A stretch of 64,000 nucleotides of DNA, taken from Aquisalimonas sp. 2447 (GTDB lineage: Bacteria; Pseudomonadota; Gammaproteobacteria; Nitrococcales; Aquisalimonadaceae). Below are positions 1-8,530 of the stretch, piece after piece. A program made the position numbers and the translations under genes. The notes below the pieces were generated by a model. That model saw only the letters and a program-made list of their open reading frames with translations, had not been told where the DNA came from and made no database searches. Numbering within the stretch: the first letter of the stretch is position 1; every line of letters begins with the position of its first letter. Location: NCBI RefSeq assembly GCF_012044895.1, contig NZ_CP050695.1:898501-962500 (forward strand). The letters are read 5' to 3'.

Positions 1-513
1 CAGCAGGGCCGCGTCGGGGTCGTTGATGACGGCAGCACGCTGCACGTCATGGATCTGGAGACCGGCGAAGTGGTCGCCACCCATGGACTGTGCGCCGGCA
101 AGGGCGAGACGGTGCGCAACACCCACCACTACCGCGACCACGCGCAGCGCGTGGCGGATCTGGAGGCGAGCATCCAGACCCGTCTGGGCAGCGCCCTGGG
201 GGAGCAACTCTGTGGCCAGCTCAAGGCCACCGACCCGCGGATCTACAAGGACCAACTGCGTGGCGTCCGGGAGCTGCTGCGCCGCTATCCGCAGGCCGAC
301 GCCGGGCTACTCGCGGAACTCGCCGACCGCCCCGGCACCAGCGCCAGCACCGTCAAGCACTACCTCGAGGCCAGCGAGCGCGCCGATGCCCGCGGACGGG
401 ACGATACCGCCGGGACCGCAGCCGCCTCGCGGCTGCCCGACACGGGGCTGGAGGCGTACGCCCGCCTTGGCCGCCCCAGCGGCCACCAGGAGGTGACCCA
501 TGAGCCGGCTTGA
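1..513 (+). CDS. istA: IS21-family transposase IstA, C-terminal part (starts outside window)
   Basis: The reading frame is open from base 1 to the stop at 513, about 170 residues. It is the C-terminal third of a transposase; the catalytic DDE core would lie upstream of the window. The call rests on the context: it overlaps by 14 bases the start of an unmistakable IstB ATPase, the standard istA-istB arrangement of IS21 elements. The tail is rich in Ala, Arg and Gly. An internal ATG at 49 is not a real start, because the frame continues upstream of it. It shows no close resemblance to the second IstA in this window (33003-34538), so the two IS21 elements are different. Confidence 0.8.
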   Translation, partial: QQGRVGVVDDGSTLHVMDLETGEVVATHGLCAGKGETVRNTHHYRDHAQRVADLEASIQTRLGSALGEQLCGQLKATDPRIYKDQLRGVRELLRRYPQADAGLLAELADRPGTSASTVKHYLEASERADARGRDDTAGTAAASRLPDTGLEAYARLGRPSGHQEVTHEPA

Positions 514-1240
514 GGACACCGCAGGGCGCTACCGTAGCCTGCGCTGCAGTGCCGTGGCCACGGAGCTGCCGGATCTGCTCGCCCGGGCCGAGGACAACGC
601 GCTGTCGTATCTCGCCTTCGCTGATCTGCTCGCTGAGCGCGAGCAGCACGCCCGCGAGGCCAAACGCCTGCAGGCCAACCAGCGCAAGGCACGGCTGCCT
701 GGCGACAAACGTCTGGAGGCGTTCGACTACCGCCACCAGACCACGATCACCAAGCGCCAGGTCAACGCCTTGCTCGACTTCGGCTTCGTGGATAACCGCG
801 AGAACCTGGTGTTCATCGGCCCGCCCGGGGTGGGCAAGACCCACCTGGCCATCGGCATCGCCCGGAAGGCCCTGGAGGCCGGTTACAAGGTGGCGTTCCG
901 CAACGCCCTAGCCCTGGTCGAAGAACTCGAACTCGCCGAGATGAAAGGCGAGCTGAAGAAGAAGATCAGCCACCTGGCACGCTTCGATGTACTCATCATC
1001 GATGAGCTCGGCTACCTGCCCATGAGCCGCCAGGCACGCTACAACCTCTTCCAGCTCATCCACAGCCTCTACGAGTATCGCTCGGTGATCCTGACCACCA
1101 ACAAGGACTTCACCGACTGGGGCGAGTTCTTCCACAACGACAACGTCGCGGTGCCGATCATCGACCGCGTCATCCACCACTCACACATCTTCATGCTGGG
1201 AGGCGAGAGCTACCGACTCAAACAGAAAACCGCCGGCTAG
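500..1240 (+). CDS. istB: IS21-family helper ATPase IstB
   Basis: This 246-residue protein is the AAA+ ATPase that helps the IstA transposase choose and remodel target DNA. Walker A reads GPPGVGKT at about residues 107-114, and Walker B is DVLIIDELGY near residue 162. Length and motif spacing are normal for IstB. The start overlaps the end of istA, so the two are probably translationally coupled. The coding end is followed within 61 bases by the terminal repeats of the element. The gene looks intact, but whether the element is active depends on the istA part outside the window. Confidence 0.93.
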   Translation: MSRLEDTAGRYRSLRCSAVATELPDLLARAEDNALSYLAFADLLAEREQHAREAKRLQANQRKARLPGDKRLEAFDYRHQTTITKRQVNALLDFGFVDNRENLVFIGPPGVGKTHLAIGIARKALEAGYKVAFRNALALVEELELAEMKGELKKKISHLARFDVLIIDELGYLPMSRQARYNLFQLIHSLYEYRSVILTTNKDFTDWGEFFHNDNVAVPIIDRVIHHSHIFMLGGESYRLKQKTAG

Positions 1241-1247
1241 TCACCGG

Positions 1248-1301
1248 CACCCGGGTCAAAGTTGTTGGCCACGAACGGGTCAAAATAAATGGCCATTGAC
1301 A
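1248..1301. repeat. Right terminal repeats of the first IS21 element
   Basis: Two direct copies of a GGGTCAAA...TGGCCA unit lie in tandem just after istB, and the second runs into TTGACA. IS21 elements carry several internal terminal repeats that bind the transposase and end in CA, so the element probably ends at 1301. The left end is outside the window, so no target duplication can be checked. Confidence 0.65.
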
Positions 1302-1435
1302 CGCAAAGGAAGCGCTGAATCTCATGGCTTCTCAGCGCTCAAATCGTGTCGCCGAAAGCGGATCTCGGTCGCAGCAGAACCGATCTCGGCTTGATTGTGC
1401 TTGTCGGGGCGGCTTTGCCGCCCTCATTTCCGCCC

Positions 1436-2160
1436 TCAGAACGGACTTCTCCCCTGGAGGGCTGGCACTCGTCGCTGCGCAAGCACCAGGTTCTTCAGCC
1501 CGAACAGCGCGTAGAGCTGCGCTTCGTTCTTGGCAATGCCGCGGTAGCGCACCTTGCGATGGCCGAAGAGGTTCTTGACCACATGGAAGGCATGCTCGCC
1601 ACCCGCCCGCACTTTCGCCTTCGCCGTCTCAGTGGCTTCACGCATCCGATCCAGACTGCTTTTCGTGAGCGCCCGGCGCTGGCCCCGATTCATGGCAACG
1701 TGCCAGTCCACGTTAGTGCCAACCGTCTCGGCGGGCTTGTCCGCGCCCTGCTAACCCGAGTCGCCAAAGGCGTCTTCTTCGGCACCGTGGATCAGGTGAT
1801 GCGCCTGGGTGACGTCGGCCACGTTGGCCGCCGTGCCCTTCAACGAGTGAACGAACCCTTGTGGGCATCGCGGCCCACATGCGTCTTCAAGCCGAAGTAA
1901 TATTGATTCTCTTTTTTCGTCTGGTGCATCTCTGGCTCGCGGGCGTTGCCGTCCCGGTTCTTCGTCGACGGCGGCGCAGCAATCAGCGTGGCATCTACGA
2001 TGACCTTGCGCAGCATCAGGCCCTGCTCAGCCAGGTGCGCGTTGATCACCTCGAAGATGTTGCGCGTCAGACCGTAGCGCTCCGACAACCGACGGAACTT
2101 CAAAAGCGTCTTGGCGTCCGGCGCGTCGCAAACTGATTCCCTCTACCCAGTAACTCGCCA
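1436..2160 (-). pseudogene. Decayed IS5-family transposase
   Basis: On the minus strand, 2103-1840 encodes a segment with the IS5-type motif DATLIAAPPSTKNRDG, and 1711-1436 encodes the C-terminal part with FGHRKVRYRGIAKNEAQL. Between them (about 1840-1755) the coding sequence continues in another frame (VHSLKGTAANVADVTQAHHL) and then hits a stop. The N-terminus is cut off near 2160 and has an extra stop there. The gene therefore carries at least one frameshift and two stops and cannot make a transposase. It lies between an IS21 end and a lower-GC amine oxidase gene, so it marks an old insertion boundary. Confidence 0.85.
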
Positions 2161-2381
2161 CGTCGTGGTGCAGACAACCCTCCGATCGCGCTAACCGGGT
2201 GCATCAACCTTTAAATCCCGACCCATTTTCCTCCTTTTTTCAAGATTTTAGCCTTCTGGCACGTTGTTTGCTTGATCCGTTCAACAGGTGCCTTGTCGGG
2301 GTGCCTGACTTTCTTCAGGAGGGCTTGATCCTCTCGTTGGGATCTAGCAGCCGGGCAGAAAATACAGTGAGAGGAGCCATC

Positions 2382-4013
2382 ATGTCTGCAAATGACAGCT
2401 ACGAATCAAACGTTTCTCGCCGCCAGTTCTTGACAGCGCTGGGTGCCGCCGGCGGCACAGGAGTAATGTACAAGGCAATGGCGAGTCTGGGGTTATTCGC
2501 GCCACCTCTCGGCGCTCAAACACCCAATTGGGTTCCACCTGCGAGCGGCCATGGCCGTGGATCGGAAGTCGTCGTTTTGGGGGCAGGAATTGCCGGCCTC
2601 ACCGCCGCCTATGAACTCAATAAAGCCGGGTACAGTGTCACCCTTCTCGAGGGCCGTGAGCGGTCTGGCGGAAGAAACTGGACGGTACGCGGTGGCGATC
2701 GCTTTACTGAAACGGACGGCACCACACAGACATGCCAGTTCTCCGGCAATCAGTACATGAACATGGGTCCGGCGCGCATTCCGCAGCATCATACAACGAT
2801 CGAATACTGTCGTGAGCTCGGTGTCCCCTTGGAGCCGTTCGTTAATCAGAATGCTGATGCTTATTACTTCAACGACAGTGGCGCGCTCTCCGGTCAACCC
2901 GTGCGACACCGGACTGCTAAATCTGACCTGTACGGATATATTTCGCAAATGCTTGCCAAGGCCACCGACCAGGCCGCCTTGGATCTGCCACTGACTGCCA
3001 ATGAGAAAGAATTATTAGTTGACTTTCTCAGAAACTTCGGCGACCTCACGGAGGATAAGCTCTACACAGGAAGCACGCGTCGCGGTTACAGTAAGGAACC
3101 GTCTGCCGGGCTGCAGCCCGGCGAGATCGACCTGCCGCCGTTTAACTTCGGGGACTTGCTACGCTCAGAGTTCGGGTTGAATTTTTCGTTTGAATTCGGT
3201 TGGAATCAAGCCATGATGATGTTCCAGCCTGTAGGCGGAATGGACGCAATCCCCAATGCACTTGAAGAGGCCATACGGCCAAGAACACGGACGATATATG
3301 GCGCGAAGGTAAGTGGCATTTACAATACCGAGGATGGGGTCCAAGTGGTTTACAGTCGCTCCCTTGGCAGGGGCAGGGGGCGAGGTCAGCAGGGTCAAGA
3401 ACGTGAAATCGATGCAAAATACTGCATTTGCACCATACCACCTCAAATACTCAAAAAAATTGATTCCAACTTTTCGAATGCGGTGAAGCAAGCGCTTGAA
3501 GTGCCCACTCCTCTCTCAACGGGCAAGATTGGCCTGGAATACAACAAACGTTTTTGGGAAGAAGATGAAAGGATTCTTGGAGGAATAACCAACACGAACA
3601 TGGACGTAAATACGATCTGGTATCCGAGTAATGATTATCTATCTGACAGAGGTGTAGTTATAGGTTACTATAATTTCGGAGGCGCGCATGATGAATATTC
3701 TGCGCTGTCGCCGTTAGAAAGACAGGAAAGAGCCTTGAGCCGTGGAGAAAAAATCCATGGGCCAGCCTACCGGCGGTATTTGGCGAGTTCTGTGTCTGTC
3801 GCCTGGAACAAAACACCATTTAGTGAAGGTGGGTGGGTATTCTGGCCCACAACTGGAGGGGAGCGCGTTCCTGCTTATGAACTTTTGAATCAGCCCGCCG
3901 GGAATGTCCATTTCGCGGGAGACCACCTCAGTTACTACATTGCCTGGCAAGCCGGGGCGTTTGACTCGGCTAGAAAGGTAGTTATGGAAGTAGCAGAGAG
4001 GGATCGGGCATAA
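2382..4013 (+). CDS. Tat-exported flavin amine oxidase
   Basis: A 543-residue FAD-dependent amine oxidase of the monoamine/L-amino acid oxidase superfamily. It should oxidise an amine or amino acid to an imine and pass electrons to oxygen, giving H2O2. A twin-arginine signal SRRQFL sits at residues 12-17, followed by an Ala/Gly-rich segment, so the folded flavoprotein is probably exported. The dinucleotide-binding motif GAGIAG is at 67-72. The C-terminal flavin contact is HFAGDHLSYYIAWQAGAFDS. I chose the ATG at 2382 over an in-frame upstream ATG at 2199 because GAGAGGAG lies just before it and the Tat motif is then correctly N-terminal. GC content is lower than in the flanks. The next gene, 38 bases downstream, encodes an exported RidA-like protein. 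Substrate unknown. Confidence 0.88.
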   Translation: MSANDSYESNVSRRQFLTALGAAGGTGVMYKAMASLGLFAPPLGAQTPNWVPPASGHGRGSEVVVLGAGIAGLTAAYELNKAGYSVTLLEGRERSGGRNWTVRGGDRFTETDGTTQTCQFSGNQYMNMGPARIPQHHTTIEYCRELGVPLEPFVNQNADAYYFNDSGALSGQPVRHRTAKSDLYGYISQMLAKATDQAALDLPLTANEKELLVDFLRNFGDLTEDKLYTGSTRRGYSKEPSAGLQPGEIDLPPFNFGDLLRSEFGLNFSFEFGWNQAMMMFQPVGGMDAIPNALEEAIRPRTRTIYGAKVSGIYNTEDGVQVVYSRSLGRGRGRGQQGQEREIDAKYCICTIPPQILKKIDSNFSNAVKQALEVPTPLSTGKIGLEYNKRFWEEDERILGGITNTNMDVNTIWYPSNDYLSDRGVVIGYYNFGGAHDEYSALSPLERQERALSRGEKIHGPAYRRYLASSVSVAWNKTPFSEGGWVFWPTTGGERVPAYELLNQPAGNVHFAGDHLSYYIAWQAGAFDSARKVVMEVAERDRA

Positions 4014-4051
4014 CTCAATCAAGTAAATGATAAATGAACGGAGTAAACGCT

Positions 4052-4768
4052 ATGATGAATAACCTCAATTCGGCCATCATTTTCTCTTCGATCTTCACTG
4101 TAATTATGGTGAGCACAGCTCCGGCAACCTCGCTCGCCGAGCAACCTCGGCCCAACGAGATCGAATTCTTCATTCCGCCACTTGATGATGGATCTCAGAA
4201 CCCAGATCCATTTCTCGCGAGCGGCGTTTCTATAGGGAAAAACGTCGCGACGTACTACACGGCAGGTACTGGGCCAGCAGGAGGCAACAATCCCGGCACG
4301 GAGTTTCCGGATCCGGAATTTTTCGTAGATCCCGAAGTGATTGAGGGCTTCGCGGGCGGTGAGGAACTGCCGGCCGATATCACAGTCACAGAAGCACAAG
4401 GACTTAATGTGGTAAACAGAATCAAGGCGGACTTGGAGGAAAATGGGCTATCTCTTGAAGATGTCATTTTCCTCAGGATTTATCTCGAGGCTCCCGAGGG
4501 AGCAGATCGTGCGGATTACGCCGGCTGGAATCGTGCATATCGGAGGTACTTCGCAAACGTGGATCGCGATACTGGGCAGCCGATTGATGACTATGACCCG
4601 ATCGTTGTGAACGAGACTCGGCCTGCCCGCTCCAACATTGAGGTGGCAACGCTGCCCGTTGAAGGTTGGCTTGTGGAGATCGAAGCCGTGGCGGCTTACG
4701 CACAGGAGGGTGATACAAGGCCCCGGGGACAGGGGAATCCCCAAGGGCATGGCGGCGGTGGCCGCTGA
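4052..4768 (+). CDS. Exported RidA/YjgF-family protein
   Basis: A 238-residue protein with a Sec-type signal peptide (hydrophobic stretch at about residues 7-22, likely cut near SLA-EQ) and a C-terminal RidA-like domain. The family hallmark Arg is in RPARSNIEVATLPVEGWLVE, which resembles the imine-binding region of RidA. RidA proteins hydrolyse reactive enamine/imine intermediates to keto acid and ammonia, mostly in the cytosol, so an exported member is unusual. It follows the exported amine oxidase directly and may hydrolyse the imine that enzyme releases. The start at 4052 has CGGAG nine bases upstream; the ATG at 4034 is less well placed. The tail after about residue 225 is low-complexity Gly/His/Arg. 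Confidence 0.82.
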   Translation: MMNNLNSAIIFSSIFTVIMVSTAPATSLAEQPRPNEIEFFIPPLDDGSQNPDPFLASGVSIGKNVATYYTAGTGPAGGNNPGTEFPDPEFFVDPEVIEGFAGGEELPADITVTEAQGLNVVNRIKADLEENGLSLEDVIFLRIYLEAPEGADRADYAGWNRAYRRYFANVDRDTGQPIDDYDPIVVNETRPARSNIEVATLPVEGWLVEIEAVAAYAQEGDTRPRGQGNPQGHGGGGR

Positions 4769-4789
4769 TTCTCGCGAATGTGGCCGGGA

Positions 4790-4820
4790 AACCGCCGCCA
4801 GCAAGTGACTGGCGGCGGTT
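4790..4820 (+). terminator. Strong hairpin after the amine oxidase-RidA pair
   Basis: A perfect 12-bp stem (AACCGCCGCCAG with CTGGCGGCGGTT) encloses a 7-base loop, 22 bases after the RidA stop. The T tract after it is short, so it may be a weak intrinsic terminator or an mRNA-stabilising hairpin. Confidence 0.65.
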
Positions 4821-4994
4821 CTTGCTGGAGTTATACGAGTAATTCTTCATAAATCGAGCTCGGATCGGCCACAACAAAGACAAAGGATCAGGTCATAAGT
4901 TCCGGGCTTTTTTTACATCCGCTAAAACTGAGGAACAGGAACCGCCAGAACAGACTCCCCTCACTCGCCTTGGGATGTTTCACTCGCCGCCAAA

Positions 4995-5108
4995 AACTGA
5001 ACCATACCGGTTTCGTCCGCGTCGACTAAGTGGTGTGAGTCGCGCCATACCGAAAGCGGACCTCCGTTTGTGGAGAGTCACCGGCGGCTTAGGGTCGGAC
5101 AGTGACCC
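4995..5108 (+). repeat. Dispersed repeat, copy A (inverted partner at 7032-7145)
   Basis: This noncoding stretch matches the reverse complement of 7032-7145 over about 115 bases. The best-conserved core contains ATACCGAAAGCGGAC, then TCCGTTTGTG and AGGGTCG. Outside the repeat the 4821-5366 intergenic region shows no convincing gene. A short echo, GCGAAAGCGGACCTT, occurs at 7846-7860. Confidence 0.75.
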
Positions 5109-5366
5109 TTACGCCGCGGCTCAAGCCGCCGGGAGCATGGCTATCGATAGTCGACCCAGAGCTGACATCGGTTGACGCATCCCGAAGGTCTGCTCTCGGA
5201 TGGGTTAAATTTGTCCAATTCGGCCGGGCAAGGTCAGCAGCAGGCCCACCAACGTGGCACTAAAAACCCAGAACATATAGGAAAACGAATACTTCCTTGC
5301 TCACTCGGTCTTGTGGTGTCACCCTGAAACCAGAACAAACATTTAGGGGCGGGAGGTAGGGGTGCC

Positions 5367-5906
5367 ATGCGCGTTATTGTGCTCGGGGTTTTTCTGTATG
5401 CCTTTTCTCTACCAGTCGCTGCCGACCAGAACCGTGACTATTCCGGAGGGTACATAGGGGTAGGCGGGCTATTGTGGTCCTACGTAGACGAAACTGTGCG
5501 AGGAAGTGCGGAAGGATTTGGTGGCCAACTTCGCGGAGGGTACCGGTTCAATGACTTCGTCGGCTTTGAGGGGCGATTTAGTTCCGGTGGCTCGGGCACC
5601 CTTGGTGGCGTCGAAGTCCAGTTAAACAGCGCGGCGCAGTTCTTGGCGACCTTTTCTGTTCCGGTAACCCAAAAATTTCGTTTAGGCGCTTACGCCGGTT
5701 TTTCGATGGGTGAGATCGAGTTCAGCGCTTTCGGGTCCACTCGAACAGAATCAGATACAGGCGTCTCATTCGGTTCATTCCTAGAGTTAGGTGACCCGGA
5801 CGGGTGGGCTTTCTATGGAGACTTGGGAATCCTCCAATGGGGCAGTGTGCAAGGGAACACCTACATGAGTGCCGGCCTGTCTGCTGGTGCACTATACCGA
5901 TTCTAA
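5367..5906 (+). CDS. Small outer-membrane beta-barrel protein
   Basis: A 179-residue protein with a signal peptide (hydrophobic residues about 2-16, cleavage near VAA-DQ). Alternating short hydrophobic, Gly-rich strands follow, such as GGQLRGGYRFNDFVGFEGRF and LGAYAGFSMGEIEF, and it ends in Tyr-Arg-Phe, the typical C-terminal Phe recognised by the BAM complex. This pattern matches the OmpA-like/opacity family of eight-strand barrels. Function unknown; such proteins are often structural or adhesive. A GGGAGGTAGGGG ribosome site precedes the ATG. It is a single gene with no operon partner in sight. Confidence 0.75.
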   Translation: MRVIVLGVFLYAFSLPVAADQNRDYSGGYIGVGGLLWSYVDETVRGSAEGFGGQLRGGYRFNDFVGFEGRFSSGGSGTLGGVEVQLNSAAQFLATFSVPVTQKFRLGAYAGFSMGEIEFSAFGSTRTESDTGVSFGSFLELGDPDGWAFYGDLGILQWGSVQGNTYMSAGLSAGALYRF

Positions 5907-6215
5907 AAGAGAAATGATGTGGTGACTGGCACCATGTGACACGCACGGATAAATGGCGAATGCCAACCAATCATTTGACGGCCTTCTTTGCACAATTTCA
6001 CGACGAGCAGGCACTGCTGGCTCTGGAGCGAAGGTCCGCAAGGGGTCGGGGAATGCCAGTAATGCTGATCCGAGCGGCGCGGCTTCCTATCTTGCGCAAA
6101 CCGCGCAACTGGAAGCGGCGGCGTACTCTCATATGGCTGACTGGCGAGCCTGGGCTCAGCCTTTGGCGCCGCTCGCAGGGGGCTGCGGAATAGACGGGTC
6201 TGTTACCCTTCCCGC
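5907..6215. other. Intergenic stretch without a supported gene
   Basis: Short open frames exist here (for example 5953-6225 on plus), but they lack a ribosome site, have no recognisable domain and run into the start of djlA. I see no RNA gene or clear promoter. Confidence 0.5.
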
Positions 6216-6971
6216 ATGTTACTGATCTTCATTGGTGGTGTAATCGGGCTCTTGGTTGGGGGCTTCCCGGGGCTTATTGTCGGTGTCGGAGTGGGATACC
6301 TGGCCCGGTGGATCCTCCGGCGCGCCCTGCGACGCGGCCTGGCCAAGGTGCAGTCCCAGTTCCTAGACTCCACCTTTGCCGTCATGGGGGCGCTGTGCAA
6401 GGCCGACGGGGCTGTCAGCCGCGACGAGATCAAGGCTGCCGAGGCGCTGTTCGAGCGCCTTCATCTTTCCCCCGAGCAGCGGGAGTCGGCGAAGGAAGCG
6501 TTCGAGCGCGGCAAGGCGCCAGACTTTGCCCTCGACGCAGAAGTGAGGAAGCTGGCCCGGCTCTGTCGTGGCCGCGGCCCGATGCTGCAGACCTTTCTCC
6601 AGCTCCAGTTGACGGCTATTGCCGCCAATGGCGACGTGGATCCGGCCGAGCATGAGATGCTCGTGCGCGTAGCCCGCGGTCTCGGGCTCTCCGAGAACGA
6701 CGTGGCGCGGCTCGAATCGCTGCTCCGGGCATCCACCAGCGGCTCGTCCGGCAAGGAGCAGCTCGATGATGCGTATGCGGCGCTGGGTGTTTCCCCGTCG
6801 GCAAGCGATGCCCAGGTCAAGCGGGCCTATCGGCGTCTGATGAGTGAGAACCATCCGGACAAGCTGGCGAGCAAGGGCCTCCCGGAGACCATGCGGGAGG
6901 TGGCCGAGGAGAAGACACGCGAGATCGCCGCCGCCTATGAGCGCATCAAGGTAGCCCGCCAATTGGCGTAG
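6216..6971 (+). CDS. djlA: Membrane-anchored DnaJ-like co-chaperone DjlA
   Basis: A 251-residue protein with the DjlA architecture. It has a Gly-rich N-terminal membrane segment (residues 1-24), a TerB-like helical domain (about 45-165, including ALCKADGAVSRDEIKAAEAL and a second ANGDVDPAEHEML half), and a C-terminal J domain carrying the HPD signature in ENHPDKLASKG. DjlA stimulates DnaK ATPase through the HPD loop from the inner face of the cytoplasmic membrane. The length is close to that of E. coli DjlA (271 residues). The start follows the GC-rich end of the preceding intergenic region with only a weak ribosome site. It appears to be a core gene stranded among mobile DNA. Confidence 0.9.
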   Translation: MLLIFIGGVIGLLVGGFPGLIVGVGVGYLARWILRRALRRGLAKVQSQFLDSTFAVMGALCKADGAVSRDEIKAAEALFERLHLSPEQRESAKEAFERGKAPDFALDAEVRKLARLCRGRGPMLQTFLQLQLTAIAANGDVDPAEHEMLVRVARGLGLSENDVARLESLLRASTSGSSGKEQLDDAYAALGVSPSASDAQVKRAYRRLMSENHPDKLASKGLPETMREVAEEKTREIAAAYERIKVARQLA

Positions 6972-7031
6972 GCCATAGGCAACCCAGCCGGGTTTGCCGG
7001 AGAACGCCTACGTGCTTGCTCCTGGCGAGCC

Positions 7032-7145
7032 CGGGTCGCTGGTCGACCCTGAGCTGCCGGTGGCTCGTCACAAACGGAAGTCCGCTTTCGGTATTGATGC
7101 GACTCACACCAACGAGCCTCTGGGAAAGCGGGTACGGTTCAGTGG
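7032..7145 (-). repeat. Dispersed repeat, copy B (inverted partner at 4995-5108)
   Basis: The reverse complement of this stretch aligns along its whole length with 4995-5108, sharing GGTGTGAGTCGC, ATACCGAAAGCGGAC, CCGTTTGTG and AGGGTCG. It lies in the djlA downstream region and codes for nothing recognisable. The pair encloses the outer-membrane protein gene and djlA. Confidence 0.75.
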
Positions 7146-7280
7146 TCCTGTGGGTTTGACGGTCGGAGTGGTGTCCCACCGAAATCTAACCCATCGGGCT
7201 ACCGCCCCCTACTCAGCCGCGTTCACGCTAATCCGCGAAGAAGCAAGTATTTGTCGTTGGACCTGATTGCGACGTTACGG

Positions 7281-7748
7281 CTATTCGTCAGGATGCTGAC
7301 GAGAGGCGTACTTCTTGAGTGCCTCGGCCGGTGTAGACGCCTCGGTTGTCGAGGCGGGTAACGCCTCCAAGACATCGAGCCAAGGGAGACGGCCCTCGCA
7401 ACCCACTTGCTCCTCCGGCACGATGAGGTTTGGCCGATAAAGACAAGCCAGCGCGATGTCGATTCTGTCGCCTCCCACGTAGCGAAAATGAAGCGAGGTG
7501 CCGCAAGCCGAGCAAAAGCCGCGCTCAACCGCTTCTGAGGAGCGAAACCATGACGGCTGCAGGCGCGTCCATACAATATCGGTCAAAGGCAGTTCAGCGA
7601 AAGCCATGAACGGAGCGCCGGATGCCTTTTGGCACATTCGGCAATGGCAGACATGGGGCTTAGTTGGCCAACTGTGCAACTCGAATTTCACCGCCCCACA
7701 TTGGCAACCACCCCGTAAAGGGAGGATCGATGTTGAACTCGTTGTCAT
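7281..7748 (-). CDS. GFA-family (CENP-V/GFA) zinc protein
   Basis: A 155-residue protein of the glutathione-dependent formaldehyde-activating (GFA) fold. The three zinc-binding blocks are all present: GGCQCGAVKFEL near the N-terminus, CHCRMCQKASGAPF in the middle, and GFCSACGTSLHFR further on. GFA-fold proteins act on glutathione adducts or other small thiols, but most members have no proven substrate. I used the ATG at 7748, since the first Cys block usually starts within about 15 residues of the N-terminus; an upstream in-frame ATG at 7820 would add an atypical basic tail. It stands alone on the minus strand. Confidence 0.85.
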   Translation of the reverse strand: MTTSSTSILPLRGGCQCGAVKFELHSWPTKPHVCHCRMCQKASGAPFMAFAELPLTDIVWTRLQPSWFRSSEAVERGFCSACGTSLHFRYVGGDRIDIALACLYRPNLIVPEEQVGCEGRLPWLDVLEALPASTTEASTPAEALKKYASRQHPDE

Positions 7749-7905
7749 ACTAATGTTCCCGTAAAGGCGTTGTTTCACAAGAGATGTTCGAGGCCGCCCT
7801 CCTGACATTGCCCGGCTCAATCGGACGTTCTCGTGTGGTCTGGTAGCGAAAGCGGACCTTGAAAACAGCCAGGAGTGATAGCTCAGGCTTGGAATCTGCT
7901 ACTTC

Positions 7906-8262
7906 TTATCGCTCGTCTTCCGTGCCTTGCCATGGCCAACGACCTTCGAGTTCGAGGTGCAACGTCAGACTTAGAAAAGTGCGTATGAGCACGATGGCGG
8001 CAAGCACCATGATATCGGACAGTTCGGAGCCTGAGATCACCACTGTCTTGATGATGTCACCAGCAATCAGCAGGTCCAGGCCAAGCAGGATGGAGCGCCC
8101 GATCGAGTGACGCAGGCGGACGTAGGCTTTATGGTCGCTGAATCGATTCGGCGTAGCGAAATAGTGCCCTCCCGCCACAAGAAAGCCCAATAGCATCACA
8201 GCGACGCCAAGGGCTTCAATCGCAAATGCGATAGTCTCGACAACCACGAAAAACGTCTGCAT
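7906..8262 (-). CDS. DUF1622 inner-membrane protein
   Basis: A 118-residue membrane protein with about three hydrophobic segments (residues about 5-30, 55-75 and 80-98) and the family-typical central stretch RLRHSIGRSILLGLDLLIAGD. DUF1622 proteins are small inner-membrane proteins of unknown function, widespread in Proteobacteria. The gene is complete. It has no visible operon partner; the region downstream (7750-7905) is noncoding. Confidence 0.8.
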   Translation of the reverse strand: MQTFFVVVETIAFAIEALGVAVMLLGFLVAGGHYFATPNRFSDHKAYVRLRHSIGRSILLGLDLLIAGDIIKTVVISGSELSDIMVLAAIVLIRTFLSLTLHLELEGRWPWQGTEDER

Positions 8263-8405
8263 AAGAGTGATTCTCGACAGCGCCAGTGCCCCACCGACAG
8301 ATGGACAGATTCTACAGCAGGACCTGTGGCGCGCCGACTAATTGTCCTGTAAAGCGCACTCGTCGGATTTTACCTTGCCTTAACCGCGACCTCTGAAATT
8401 GCGAG

Positions 8406-8530
8406 CTAAGTCAGCCAGACGCCTTTCCCTTTTCGCTGAATCAGCTCTTCACGTTCCAAGCGTGCCAGCGCCGGGTAGACAGCCTCATGGGACAGCGCGA
8501 GTTCTGTGGCAACGGCCTTCCAGCTGGAAT
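8406..8530 (-). pseudogene. C-terminal remnant of a winged-helix regulator, cut by IS1380
   Basis: Reading the minus strand from the edge of IS1380, an open frame gives SSWKAVATELALSHEAVYPA, continues through ALARLEREELIQRKGKGVWL and stops at 8406. This looks like the recognition helix and wing of a Crp- or MarR-type DNA-binding domain. The upstream part is missing: the IS1380 end begins at 8531, and I could not find the rest of the gene beyond the other end of the element. It is therefore a truncated regulator gene of unknown identity. Confidence 0.6.

Noticed and set aside
5953-6225. 90-codon frame upstream of djlA
   Set aside because: No ribosome site, overlaps the djlA start, and shows no domain or signal peptide.
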